Of a stretch of 18,984 nt of DNA, positions 7,242 through 14,829 are shown piece after piece (position 1 is the first letter of the stretch; each line of letters begins with the position of its first letter). A program made the position numbers and the translations under genes. The DNA comes from JAVBOV01 sp031550205 (GTDB lineage: Bacteria; Pseudomonadota; Alphaproteobacteria; RF32; CAG-239). The notes below the pieces were generated by a model. That model did not search any database. It worked only from the letters and a program-made list of their open reading frames with translations, and had not been told where the DNA came from. The stretch is from NCBI GenBank assembly GCA_031550205.1, contig JAVBOV010000063.1:1-18984 (forward strand), read 5' to 3'.

Positions 7242-10200
7242 AAAAACTTTCCAGCCGAAAACTTCTTCGCCGCAAAATCTTAGACCACCTTGGAGCGCTG
7301 TCGCTGCTTTTGCTTCTGATTGTTATCTGGCAGCTCTACCGCGAGCCGATTGCCGTTCCGTTTTTAAAGCCTTATATTATCAAGGCCTTAAACCACGACA
7401 ACAGCGATTATGAAGTTACCGTCGATTCCGTTAATCTTGAGTTGGTGCGCTCCATTCAGCCGATTAAGATTATTGCCAACAATGTTTCATATAAAAAAAA
7501 CGACGGCAGCTTCATCATTAACGCTCCCAAAACTTCCGTATCTTTCAGCATCAAAGCCATAATGCGCGGCGTCATTGCGCCAAGCTCCGTCGCCGCATAT
7601 AATCCCGAGGTTTACGTTTTCACCACCTACGGCGTCAACCAAGAGAAAAAGGAAGAGTTTACCGAAAAAAAATTGAAATATTATTTTGAAAGTTTTGAAG
7701 ATTTTATGGAGAGATTTAACTCTGCCGACAAGACTTATCCGGAAAGTTACATTGATGACATTGAAATAAACAACGCGTCCGTGGAGTTTCATGAAGTTGA
7801 TTTAGGCCGCAAATGGCAGCTTTCGGAACTTAATTATCATTTTGACCGCGGAACAGACAACATTAAGACCGAAGTTAATGCCTCGGTAAATCTGCATAAT
7901 AAGCTGGCCTCGGTTGGCTTGGAGGCGGCATATCGCTTCAGCGATGACAAAGTGGCCATGCAGTTTTATTTCTCCGACATCATTCCTTCTCAGGTGTTTG
8001 ACAATGTTTTGGAGGAAGATTTAAAGAAAAAAATATATCAGATAAACCTGCCTATTTCCGGCCGCATTGAAACCTTAATCAACTTCAAGGAAGTCCTTAA
8101 ACATAAGGAAAATATCGTCCAAAGCCTGGATTCCGCTCTTGAAAACGTAAAGTTTCAGTTTGAAGGCGGGCAGGGCAGCATAATGTTTTCTGAAAGTGAA
8201 GAATATAAATATGACGTATCTTCCTTTGTCTTGGAAGGAAGCTTAAGCAGCAACCTTGACAATTTGAAAATTGAAAACGCCGCGTTCGATTTGGACGGCA
8301 AGCCGACCAAACTGAGTTTATATGTCTCCGGCATGAAAAAATACCTTCTTGAAAGTTCTTTAAAAGACCTCAAGGTAAAACTTAAAGCCGATGTCAAAGA
8401 ACTTGCCTTTGATGAACTTTCAGTATATTGGCCCAAATATATTGCCTCACAGGCCTGGGAGTGGTGCAAAGACAGCATCTACGGCGGCAAGGCTGAAAAC
8501 GCAAATTTTGTCTTTGATTTCTCATATTCTGAAAAAGACCAAGCCTTAAAATTTGACAACTTAAGCGGCGTCGGTTATGTCAGTGATTCTAACTTATATT
8601 ATCTTGCCGGCATGCCGCATATAACCAACCTCTACGGCAAGGTCAATTTTTTCACCGACAGCATCAAGATAGATATTGACAAAGGCGTTTCCGAGGGCGT
8701 TTATGTTAACGGCGGTTTTGTTCGCCTTTATGACCTTGATAAGAACGACAACTTTGCCGAAATACGCGTCCTGGCCAATTCTTCAATTGTCAACGCCTTA
8801 AAAATGATAGACCATGAACCATTGGGCTATGCCAAAGAGATGGGTGTGAACCCCGAAGACTTTGAAGGCACTGCCGATGTCGACTTGCTGCTTAATTTTG
8901 AAATTAAGGAAAACCTGAAGCCTGAAGAGGTTAAAGCCAATGTTAAAGCGGCGCTGAGTGATGTTGTTATAAAAGACATCTTTGAAAAAAAGCCGCTGGA
9001 AGCAGACCGGCTGGATTTGGAAGTTACCAATGAAGGCTTGTTGGTTGAAGGCGATGCCAAGCTGGACGGCATTCCCTTAAAGCTTACCTGGGACGAAGAT
9101 TTTAAAGCCAAAAATTATCAGAGCAAATATCAAATTGCCTTAAAGCTTGATGATGCCGTAAAAAAACAAATCGGTCTTGACTGGGACATTATCAACGACC
9201 CGTATATCAAAGGCCATGCCGATGTTGTGGCCGATATTGTTGTTGTGAACAAAGACAAAACCGAAATAGACGTTAGTGCCGACCTTACCGATGCTGATAT
9301 TGATTATTCTTTCTTCGGCTTCAGAAAAAAAGTCGGTGAGAGCGGCAAAGTTGCGGCCAAAGTCCGCTATATTAAAGGCGCCTTAAACGCCGTCCCAAGC
9401 TTCAGTCTGTCCAAGGAAAATTTCAATTTGAACGGCAAGCTTGAACTTGATAAAGGCGGCAGAGTAAATTTAATCGACATATATGCAATCAACGGCCCGC
9501 GCACCAATGCTCAGGCCAAAATAGACATATCAAACCCCAAACACATTAAGATAGATGTTTCAGGCAAGGCATATGATATGAGTGATTTCTTTGATAAAAT
9601 TGAAGACGCCGCCCCTCAGTCTTCTAAAAACAAGCCTCCGCGTGAAAGCCTTAAAGACGAGCTTGAAGAAGTTACCGATACCGATGCCTTTATTGTTGTG
9701 AACAAACTTTGGACCAATGCAGAGGTTCCGGTCACCAACTTCACCGGCTCGGGTGTCCTGCGCAAAGGCGTCGGCTTTAAGGAAGTTCATATGCTTGGCA
9801 ACTATGGAGGAAAAGGCAGCTTCAAACTCGATTACGCTCCCAAGCCCAACGGAGAATTCCTGCTCTCGGTTGAAAGTAATAACGCCGGCAGCACTTTAAA
9901 AGTTTTAAGAGCATATGAGCATATGCAGGGAGGAACCTTAAACATTGAAGCCAAACGCAATGTGGACAAGGAATTTACCGGCTATATCAAGGTAAGGGAT
10001 TTCAGCATCCACAACACTCCGGTCTTAGCCAAAGTTTTGACTGTGGCTTCGTTTGCCGGCATGGTAGACCTGCTTAAAGGCGACGGCATCACTTTTTCTC
10101 ACTTTGACGCGCCGATAGAATATCGCAACAAAATATTATACATTAAAGAGGCTAAGGGGTTTGGCAATGTGCTGGGCATTTCGGCCGACGGATATTACGA

Positions 10201-10435
10201 CCGTTATGATGAGATTTTAAAAGTCAAAGGCGTGATAATTCCGGCATATAGCTTGAACAAAATGCTGGGAAAAATTCCGGTTGTCGGCACGCTTTTGGCC
10301 GGCAAAGACGGCACTATCTTTGCTGCCGACTACAGCATCAGAGGAGACATGATTGACCCGCAAGTGGAAATAAACCCGCTCTCGGCCTTAAGCCCCAACT
10401 CTCTAAAAGAGCTCTTCTCCGGAGATGACAAATAA
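7238..10435 (+). CDS. AsmA-like / YhdP-type envelope protein (DUF3971-like)
   Basis: This large protein (1065 residues) resembles the AsmA/YhdP/TamB-like group, whose members span the periplasm and are implicated in moving phospholipids to the outer membrane. Visible features are a short basic N-terminus, one membrane anchor (about 18-34) and a very long beta-rich body of alternating hydrophobic strands. The C-terminal segment (about 936-1040) is typical of the group: LLKGDGITF, then GNVLGISADGYYD, then KMLGKIPVVGTLLAGKDG. The start overlaps the prfB stop by four bases, implying translational coupling. Transcription probably ends at the hairpin at 10475-10507. The assignment rests on length, topology and the C-terminal motifs. 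Which AsmA subgroup it belongs to cannot be decided by eye. Confidence 0.8.
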   Translation: MKKLSSRKLLRRKILDHLGALSLLLLLIVIWQLYREPIAVPFLKPYIIKALNHDNSDYEVTVDSVNLELVRSIQPIKIIANNVSYKKNDGSFIINAPKTSVSFSIKAIMRGVIAPSSVAAYNPEVYVFTTYGVNQEKKEEFTEKKLKYYFESFEDFMERFNSADKTYPESYIDDIEINNASVEFHEVDLGRKWQLSELNYHFDRGTDNIKTEVNASVNLHNKLASVGLEAAYRFSDDKVAMQFYFSDIIPSQVFDNVLEEDLKKKIYQINLPISGRIETLINFKEVLKHKENIVQSLDSALENVKFQFEGGQGSIMFSESEEYKYDVSSFVLEGSLSSNLDNLKIENAAFDLDGKPTKLSLYVSGMKKYLLESSLKDLKVKLKADVKELAFDELSVYWPKYIASQAWEWCKDSIYGGKAENANFVFDFSYSEKDQALKFDNLSGVGYVSDSNLYYLAGMPHITNLYGKVNFFTDSIKIDIDKGVSEGVYVNGGFVRLYDLDKNDNFAEIRVLANSSIVNALKMIDHEPLGYAKEMGVNPEDFEGTADVDLLLNFEIKENLKPEEVKANVKAALSDVVIKDIFEKKPLEADRLDLEVTNEGLLVEGDAKLDGIPLKLTWDEDFKAKNYQSKYQIALKLDDAVKKQIGLDWDIINDPYIKGHADVVADIVVVNKDKTEIDVSADLTDADIDYSFFGFRKKVGESGKVAAKVRYIKGALNAVPSFSLSKENFNLNGKLELDKGGRVNLIDIYAINGPRTNAQAKIDISNPKHIKIDVSGKAYDMSDFFDKIEDAAPQSSKNKPPRESLKDELEEVTDTDAFIVVNKLWTNAEVPVTNFTGSGVLRKGVGFKEVHMLGNYGGKGSFKLDYAPKPNGEFLLSVESNNAGSTLKVLRAYEHMQGGTLNIEAKRNVDKEFTGYIKVRDFSIHNTPVLAKVLTVASFAGMVDLLKGDGITFSHFDAPIEYRNKILYIKEAKGFGNVLGISADGYYDRYDEILKVKGVIIPAYSLNKMLGKIPVVGTLLAGKDGTIFAADYSIRGDMIDPQVEINPLSALSPNSLKELFSGDDK

Positions 10436-10474
10436 GCAAAATCGTTGCCTTTTGCCACTTGTCACTTGCCGCCC

Positions 10475-10507
10475 AAAAAAATCCTCTCTAACGAGAGGAT
10501 TTTTTTT
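10475..10507. terminator. Bidirectional terminator between the chromosomal operon and the island
   Basis: A stem of 14 bp (10475-10488 with 10493-10506) has a TAAC loop, an A-run on the left and a T-run on the right. It can end the mrcA-prfB-AsmA operon on the plus strand and the repressor operon on the minus strand. It overlaps the last codons of the minus-strand gene. Confidence 0.88.
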
Positions 10508-10727
10508 CAACGGCATATTCTCGCGATTGTCTCAAAAGTTTTTCCAAGCCTTCTGTTGCCGCACCTTTCTGCCTCAGCTTTGCAATATCTTTGGTGGTTC
10601 CCAAACATATCTTATCCATTGACGCGCCAACGCCGACGCTCTCCATTCCTGATGGAAAAAAGTTATATTTTTTTTCCATATTGCTAAGTTCATCGCTGTC
10701 TGCATCAAGATACAATCTGTTTTCCAT
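10488..10727 (-). CDS. Small unknown protein downstream of the repressor gene
   Basis: This 79-residue hydrophilic protein has no recognised family. It has an acidic start and a Lys/Arg-rich, probably helical C-terminus. The ATG at 10725-10727 is chosen over an upstream TTG because GGAGAG (10735-10740) lies 7 nt before it. It follows the regulator gene by 15 bp in the same direction, so the two are probably co-transcribed from 11402-11430. The stop codon sits in the left arm of the terminator. It could be an accessory to the regulator, but nothing shows this. Confidence 0.6.
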   Translation of the reverse strand: MENRLYLDADSDELSNMEKKYNFFPSGMESVGVGASMDKICLGTTKDIAKLRQKGAATEGLEKLLRQSREYAVEKKSSR

Positions 10728-10742
10728 TTCAGAACTCTCCAA

Positions 10743-11363
10743 CTATTGCTCTGCCCACAATATTCTGTGAAACAGCTTTATTTCCCTAACAACAAGCGTT
10801 TTTTTATCGCTCCTGTCAATAATGTCGGAAATTTCCACGTAGCTTCCGCCTCTTTTCAAAAATTCTCCGATATGCGTTTCTCCGTTTTTCAAAACGGCAA
10901 TTACTTTATCGCCTTTATTAATATCGGAGTTTTTGGTAACCACAAGAATATGTTTTTTTAGATAAATCGGCTCATACCAGTTGGTATCCAGCTCCACGGC
11001 ATATAAATTATCCGCTCCGTCCGGAAACCTCATCTTAACCCAGGACGATGTGTCGAAAACGCCAGGCTTTTTAACCAGGCTCTTCAGCTTTGAAAACAAA
11101 GCATAAGGAATGGCGCTTTGCAAATCAGTTTCATTTTTCTCATTGCACAGCTTGTAAAACTGCTCAAAGGAAATGTTACACGCTTCAGTAATTCTGTTAA
11201 TGCTGTCTAAAGACGGCCACCTTTTTTTGCCGTCGGGCCTTCTTCTTTTGCTCTTATTAAAGGTTGTGGCATCAAGCCCGGATTTTTTTGCCAGTCCCGA
11301 TGGTGATAATCCGTTCATCTTCGCCAACTTATCAACAGCGTTCCAAATATTTTCATACTTCAT
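10743..11363 (-). CDS. XRE/S24-like transcriptional regulator with degenerate peptidase domain
   Basis: This 206-residue protein has a helix-turn-helix N-terminus (about 1-75) with LSPSGLAKKSGLDATTFNKS and then GKKRWPSLDSI. I recall this pattern from alphaproteobacterial XRE regulators related to phage repressors. The C-terminal half (about 118-175) has the LexA/CI-like S24 layout. The catalytic positions are changed: the place of the S-M-E-P serine reads W129-Y-E-P, and the lysine region reads GETHIGEF with no lysine. Self-cleavage therefore looks impossible. The ATG at 11361-11363 is preferred over a TTG 18 bases upstream because AAAAGG precedes it by 8 nt. A promoter at 11402-11430 and an overlapping inverted repeat suggest autoregulation and control of the divergent island genes (inference). 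Confidence 0.82.
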   Translation of the reverse strand: MKYENIWNAVDKLAKMNGLSPSGLAKKSGLDATTFNKSKRRRPDGKKRWPSLDSINRITEACNISFEQFYKLCNEKNETDLQSAIPYALFSKLKSLVKKPGVFDTSSWVKMRFPDGADNLYAVELDTNWYEPIYLKKHILVVTKNSDINKGDKVIAVLKNGETHIGEFLKRGGSYVEISDIIDRSDKKTLVVREIKLFHRILWAEQ

Positions 11364-11401
11364 TTTTTCTACCTTTTCCAAAAGGTTACATCACTTTTTA
11401 G

Positions 11402-11430
11402 ATTATAAAACATTTTTTTCTAGGAATCAA
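11402..11430 (-). promoter_or_regulatory. Promoter of the regulator operon
   Basis: On the minus strand TTGATT (11430-11425) and TATAAT (11407-11402) are separated by exactly 17 bp, a near-consensus sigma-70 promoter. It would leave a leader of about 30 nt before the regulator ATG. Confidence 0.75.
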
Positions 11431-11455
11431 ATCTTTTTTTATATTTACATTCCTA
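11421..11455. promoter_or_regulatory. Candidate operator: TAGGAAT...ATTCCTA inverted repeat
   Basis: TAGGAAT (11421-11427) and ATTCCTA (11449-11455) are perfect inverted 7-mers with a 21-nt spacer. The first overlaps the -35 of the minus-strand promoter and the second touches the -35 of the plus-strand promoter. The AGGAAT/ATTCCT pair recurs, closely spaced, at 12231-12246 over the terminase promoter. Binding by the regulator encoded next door is inference. Confidence 0.5.
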
Positions 11456-11471
11456 CAACCATATGTATAAC
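11444..11471 (+). promoter_or_regulatory. Divergent rightward promoter
   Basis: TTTACA (11444-11449) and TATAAC (11466-11471) are 16 bp apart, back to back with the regulator promoter. The transcript would have a leader of about 45 nt containing the palindrome TTCTAGAA (11501-11508) before the gene at 11523. Confidence 0.5.
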
Positions 11472-11522
11472 TTTTATAAATTAATAAATTATTAATTACA
11501 TTCTAGAACTATGGGGGAATTT

Positions 11523-11852
11523 ATGAATTATCTTTTTGAGCCTTTTCAAAACGCCGAAGAGGTTTGGTTTTGGTTTTGCGGCGGCATAATATCAAGGACG
11601 GAAGGCATAAGGCAGAGAGGAAAATGTTTAAATAAAAATAGAGAAATTGAAGTTGCGGATGTCTGTCGAATTTTAAAAAAGATGAAGCAGCACCATCTCA
11701 TTACCAACAGAGATTTAAGAATAATGTTCAAATGGGGCTGCACCGGCTGCTCGCCATATTACAACAGCCGTGCCAAAAGTTCAGAAATAAAATCTTGGCA
11801 CAAAGGCATATGCGGTTTTGAAATGTGCCTCAAAAACAAAGGACTTCTTTAA
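11523..11852 (+). CDS. Conserved alphaproteobacterial protein of unknown function
   Basis: This protein of 109 residues begins MNYLFEPFQNAEEVWFWFCG. I recall a similar opening (a Pro-Phe-x-Asn-x-x-Glu-x-Trp-Phe-Trp type motif) in small conserved alphaproteobacterial proteins found near regulator and terminase genes, but its function is unknown to me. Cys-rich spots (C33, C48, WGCTGCSP at 71-78, C97, C102) could bind metal, but no standard zinc-ribbon spacing is clear. A basic, helical middle segment (about 45-70) could contact nucleic acid. The ATG at 11523 is chosen because GGGGGA lies just upstream; an ATG at 11511 has no ribosome site. The next gene starts 2 bases after the stop, so they form one unit. 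Confidence 0.7.
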   Translation: MNYLFEPFQNAEEVWFWFCGGIISRTEGIRQRGKCLNKNREIEVADVCRILKKMKQHHLITNRDLRIMFKWGCTGCSPYYNSRAKSSEIKSWHKGICGFEMCLKNKGLL

Positions 11853-11853
11853 G

Positions 11854-12255
11854 ATGGATTTTGTTTTCATAAGTCATATATATGTGGTCTTCACGGACAA
11901 CACCAGCCTGTGGTGGTTAAAGCCGCTGCGCAGGGGCTTCAGACATTGTTATATTTTGGCGCGCATTGCCCCGAACAACCTTTGGCTGGAGCTGAACCCC
12001 ATGTCCAACCAAACTTTCATCTTCATAAGAAGCCTGACTGAAGATTTAAATTATTTTCAAAAGCTTCGGCATGAAGGCTGCAAAATTGTCAGGCTCAAGG
12101 TTCAGGCGGCGGAGCTCAGGCCGGCTCCCTTAAATATCTTCAGTTGTGTGGAATTTGTGAAAAGGGTTGTCGGCATTCATAAATTTTCCATCATCACTCC
12201 ATATCAGCTTTATAAAAATATTCTAGTTAATAGGAATAAATTCCTTGACAATTGA
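11854..12255 (+). CDS. Small protein with possible permuted papain-like fold
   Basis: The 133-residue product contains GFRHCYILARI (H31), LWLELNPM (44-50) and, near the end, FSCVEFVKRVVGIHKF (C98) then TPYQLYKNIL. A histidine followed by a cysteine in a Cys-Val-Glu-Phe-type helix start is the order seen in circularly permuted NlpC/P60-like enzymes (LRAT, YiiX). I infer, without proof, a small cysteine amidase or peptidase, or an inactive relative. It has no signal peptide. The ATG at 11854 follows AAAGGA by about 10 nt and lies 2 bases after the previous stop. An in-frame ATG 36 bases earlier is inside the upstream gene. Its last codons contain an AGGAAT inverted repeat and the -35 of the terminase promoter. 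Confidence 0.68.
   Translation: MDFVFISHIYVVFTDNTSLWWLKPLRRGFRHCYILARIAPNNLWLELNPMSNQTFIFIRSLTEDLNYFQKLRHEGCKIVRLKVQAAELRPAPLNIFSCVEFVKRVVGIHKFSIITPYQLYKNILVNRNKFLDN
12231..12246. promoter_or_regulatory. Candidate operator overlapping the terminase promoter
   Basis: TAGGAAT, AA, ATTCCTT form a near-perfect palindrome whose right arm overlaps the -35 hexamer at 12245-12250. The half-sites match those of the divergent regulator region (11421-11455). A related but broken copy, TAGGAAATAAATCTTGA, lies at the same place before cassette 2 (17363-17379). Confidence 0.5.
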
Positions 12256-12273
12256 TTTTTTATGTGTTACATA
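12245..12273 (+). promoter_or_regulatory. Late-type promoter, copy A (terminase-lysis operon)
   Basis: TTGACA (12245-12250), a 17-bp spacer and TACATA (12268-12273) align without gaps to TTGAAA-N17-TACCTG before cassette 2 (17376-17404). The homology continues through CATACAAC (12279-12286) to TGTATTC (12295-12301). ATACA and TGTAT are inverted 5-mers 10 nt apart. The -35 overlaps the end of the upstream gene. The expected start point lies about 50 nt before the end of the hairpin at 12305-12330. Confidence 0.6.
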
Positions 12274-12304
12274 TTAAGCATACAACGCTATAAGTGTATT
12301 CTTT

Positions 12305-12330
12305 AAAAGCCGGCTGCAAAGCCGGTTTTT
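12305..12330 (+). terminator. Early terminator or attenuator before the terminase genes
   Basis: CCGGCT (12310-12315) and AGCCGG (12320-12325) pair around a GCAA tetraloop. The stem is extended by an A-run and followed by TTTTT. It lies between promoter A and the AAGGAG ribosome site of the next gene, so it would stop transcripts from that promoter unless read through. It also terminates the upstream two-gene unit. Confidence 0.8.
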
Positions 12331-12353
12331 GTCATATTTAAAAGGAGAAATGA

Positions 12354-12662
12354 ATGAAAACCGGAAAAGTTAAAAACCTTGCCTCATTAAAAAACAAACT
12401 AAAAAAAACGCTGCCTGAAAAAATTATGAAAGTTATAGAAAGTTATGAAGAATTTTCCTCTTCCGAAGTTCCTGAAGATGCCAAAGGCTTCACTGCGCAT
12501 CATAGTGCATGCAAATCCGCCGTATCTCACGCCGAAACCCTGTTAAAACTGGCTGAATGGACCACGCATGAAGAAGAAAAAAGCAAAACCGAATCAGAAA
12601 TTCTGGAGCTGATTAAAGAAGCTCGTGAAGAAAAAGAAAGGCCCGATTCCAATGAAAATTGA
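12354..12662 (+). CDS. Small coiled protein in terminase small-subunit position
   Basis: This 102-residue, highly charged and mostly helical protein has a basic N-terminus (MKTGKVKNLASLKNKLKKTL), a central stretch FTAHHSACKSAVSHAETLLK and an acidic coiled-coil-like C-terminus. It has a very strong ribosome site (AAGGAG, 12342-12347) and overlaps the terminase large-subunit start by 11 bases, so the two are translationally coupled. The position and size fit a terminase small subunit, which recognises phage DNA and guides the large subunit. I see no decisive helix-turn-helix, so that role is inference. An alternative is a small conserved packaging-cluster protein of unknown function. Confidence 0.65.
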   Translation: MKTGKVKNLASLKNKLKKTLPEKIMKVIESYEEFSSSEVPEDAKGFTAHHSACKSAVSHAETLLKLAEWTTHEEEKSKTESEILELIKEAREEKERPDSNEN

Positions 12663-14139
12663 TTTTTTTGAATTCATCTACATTTGGTTCAAAATTCAAA
12701 AATTATCGGTTCCTAAACATCAAAAGCTGATGACTGCCTGGCTTTTCAAACTATTTAAAAACGAAGAAAAGCGCCAGGGTCTGCTCATGTCTTTCCGCAA
12801 CTCCGGCAAGTCAACCATTGTCGGTTTGTTTTGCGCCTGGGTTTTATATTATCATGACCACTACCGCATTTTGGTTATTGCCGCCGATTATGCCCTGGCC
12901 AAGAAAATGGTTAGAAATGTTAAAAGAATTATAGAAAAGCACCCTCTGACCACTGGTTTAAAGCCATCAAAACTTGATCAGTGGGCGTCTGACCAGTTCA
13001 CCGTCAACCGCAGTGTTGAGCAAAGAGACCCGTCCATGCTTGCCAAAGGTCTTTCTGCCAATTTGACCGGTCTGCGCGCCGATTTAATAATTTGTGACGA
13101 CGTTGAGGTTCCTAACAACTGCGACAGCCCGTTCAAGCGCAGGGAACTAAGAGAAAAGCTAAGCGAGCTCGACTATATCCTAACACCTCAAGGCATGCAG
13201 TTATATATCGGCACTCCGCACAGCTTTTATACCATCTATCAAACCGCATTTGATGAAAGTAAAAAAGAACAGGAGCCGTTTTTGCTGAACTTTGAGCAAA
13301 TGCTTCTGCCGATTTTAAACGGCAAAAACCAAAGCGCCTGGCCTGAACGTTTTTCTTTGGAAAAAATTGCCTCAATTCGCAGCCGCTCCGGAGAAAACAA
13401 GTTCTTATCGCAGATGATGTTAAAACCGGTCAATACTTCGGACAGTGTTTTAGACCCCAACCGTCTGCGCCTATACAATGCAGAACTTAGCATCAGCTAT
13501 TCTCAAAACCGCGAAGTTTTGAAGCTGGGAGATAAAAAGCTTATCTCGGCTTCTTGCTGGTGGGACCCGTCTTTTGGCAATAAGGACGGTAAAACCGACA
13601 ACAGCGTGGTGGCTTGCGTTTTTGTGGACGAAGAGGGCGGATATTGGCTGCACGATATTAAATATCTGCACGGCGGCGGCGGGCACAACGGCAATAATGC
13701 CAGTTTTCAATGCGAACAGGTCGCAGATTTTTTAAGCAAAAACCATTTGTTCTCCGTTCACATTGAAACCAACGGCATTGGCAAATTTTTGCCGTCGATT
13801 TTAAGAGAAGTCTTGAAAAAAAGAAAAATTAAAGCCGCCGTGTTGGAAAGCCACTCTAAAGAAAACAAAGAGCAGAGGATTTTGGATGCGTTTGAAGTTT
13901 TGCTGGCCGACCGCGCCTTAAACGCGCATTGCCAAATTTGGCAGAGCGGGTTTATTGAAGAAATGCGCGAATGGAGCCCGCACGGAAACGGCAAAGATGA
14001 TGCCTTAGATGCCGTTGCCGGGTGTTTGTTATCTGAACCAATCCGCTTTTCCAAATCTTCTGAAAGAACGGGTTTCAGCGCTCAATCTTGGCAGGGAGGC
14101 GGACGGCAATTCTCTGCCGCAACCAAATTTGAAATTTAA
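12652..14139 (+). CDS. Phage terminase, large subunit (ATPase-nuclease)
   Basis: This is the motor that cuts concatemeric DNA and pumps it into capsids. From the ATG at 12652 the protein has 495 residues. The ATPase domain shows a Walker A-like FRNSGKST (48-55), Walker B LIICDDVE (145-152) and a coupling motif YIGTPH (185-190). The RNase H-like nuclease domain shows D305 in WWDPSFGN, E372 in HIETNGIG, and the Asp cluster GKDDALDAV (447-455). All expected acidic residues are present, so it looks active. A GTG 27 bases upstream is possible, but the ATG has AAAGG 10 nt before it and overlaps the upstream gene. No portal or capsid gene follows, which is unusual because portal normally comes next. 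Confidence 0.93.
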   Translation: MKIDFFEFIYIWFKIQKLSVPKHQKLMTAWLFKLFKNEEKRQGLLMSFRNSGKSTIVGLFCAWVLYYHDHYRILVIAADYALAKKMVRNVKRIIEKHPLTTGLKPSKLDQWASDQFTVNRSVEQRDPSMLAKGLSANLTGLRADLIICDDVEVPNNCDSPFKRRELREKLSELDYILTPQGMQLYIGTPHSFYTIYQTAFDESKKEQEPFLLNFEQMLLPILNGKNQSAWPERFSLEKIASIRSRSGENKFLSQMMLKPVNTSDSVLDPNRLRLYNAELSISYSQNREVLKLGDKKLISASCWWDPSFGNKDGKTDNSVVACVFVDEEGGYWLHDIKYLHGGGGHNGNNASFQCEQVADFLSKNHLFSVHIETNGIGKFLPSILREVLKKRKIKAAVLESHSKENKEQRILDAFEVLLADRALNAHCQIWQSGFIEEMREWSPHGNGKDDALDAVAGCLLSEPIRFSKSSERTGFSAQSWQGGGRQFSAATKFEI

Positions 14140-14161
14140 ACAAGAAAGGAAACAACAAGAA

Positions 14162-14419
14162 ATGTATACGGAAATATTAAAATGGGCAGCCATGATTGAG
14201 CTGCCCGTTTTTGCAGCATTATTCCGCATGATGCTGAAACACAAAAAAGAATGCGAACAGAGCATCAATCTCTGCAAAGAAGACTTAAATGAATTTAAGC
14301 TCCACGTTGCCAGAAACTATGTATCAATCACTTACTTAAAAGATGTTGAGGCAAGACTGACCAACCATCTTCTGCGCATTGAAAAAAAGCTCGATTATAT
14401 GGACCGGCGTGATGACTGA
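14162..14419 (+). CDS. Small one-TM protein of the lysis region
   Basis: The 85-residue product has one hydrophobic N-terminal segment (about 7-25, including MIELPVFAALFRMM) and then a charged helical tail containing YVSITYLKDVEARLTNHLLR. I recall similar short proteins in alphaproteobacterial phage and GTA-like clusters, but their function is not known to me. The topology would suit a membrane-anchored lysis accessory or spanin-like partner, without proof. The ATG at 14162 is chosen because AAGGAAA lies upstream and it is 22 bases after the terminase stop. The longer in-frame reading from 14009 lies inside the terminase gene. The stop overlaps the start of the endolysin gene by 8 bases. Confidence 0.75.
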   Translation: MYTEILKWAAMIELPVFAALFRMMLKHKKECEQSINLCKEDLNEFKLHVARNYVSITYLKDVEARLTNHLLRIEKKLDYMDRRDD

Positions 14420-14825
14420 TGCCGATATTTTAGCCCGCACCATCTACGGCGAAGCCCGGGGAGAAAAACTTAGCGGCCGGGAAGCGGTTGCCAGCACGGT
14501 CTTAAACCGTGTTAAATTTGCCGCCCGCAAAGGCTCCTATTGGTGGGGCAGCAGCATAGAGGAGGTCTGTTTAAAGCCTTGGCAGTTTTCTTGCTGGAAC
14601 AAGAGCGACCCTAATTATAACCTTATTTTGAAAGTAAACCTTGATGATGAAAATTTTTGTATTTGCAAGCGCATTGCTGCTAGGGCTTGTGCTGGTCTTT
14701 TAAACGATAACGTCAACGGAGCAACCCATTACCATACCAAAAGCTCCAGACCCGGTTGGTCAATCGGCAAAATCCCCTGCGCCGAAATTGGCAGCCATTT
14801 TTTTTATAATGATATAGAAAGGTAA
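14412..14825 (+). CDS. SleB-like cell wall hydrolase (putative endolysin)
   Basis: This enzyme of 137 residues is related to the Hydrolase_2/SleB group, lytic enzymes that cut peptidoglycan glycan strands. ARTIYGEARGE (8-18) holds the expected catalytic glutamate E14. LNRV (31-34), WQFSCWN (57-63) and the late GATHYH (103-108) are family landmarks. There is no signal peptide, so release from the cytoplasm should depend on the holin encoded next. The ATG at 14412 overlaps the previous gene by 8 bases; the longer in-frame start at 14379 is inside that gene. The position between a small TM protein and a holin supports an endolysin role over a housekeeping or spore function. Confidence 0.88.
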   Translation: MTDADILARTIYGEARGEKLSGREAVASTVLNRVKFAARKGSYWWGSSIEEVCLKPWQFSCWNKSDPNYNLILKVNLDDENFCICKRIAARACAGLLNDNVNGATHYHTKSSRPGWSIGKIPCAEIGSHFFYNDIER

Positions 14826-14829
14826 CAAT

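Noticed and set aside
10445..10687. Plus-strand open frames across the terminator downstream of the AsmA-like gene
   Set aside because: They run through a strong terminator and oppose a minus-strand gene with a good ribosome site; the product has no recognisable feature.
11361..11381. TTG start for the regulator (six extra residues)
   Set aside because: The ATG at 11361-11363 has AAAAGG at good spacing; the TTG has no clear ribosome site of its own.
14009..14161. Longer N-termini for several island genes (14009, 14379, 12625, 11818, 17537, 11511)
   Set aside because: In each case a downstream start has the better-placed ribosome site and, except for the starts at 11511 and 17537, the extension lies inside the preceding gene.
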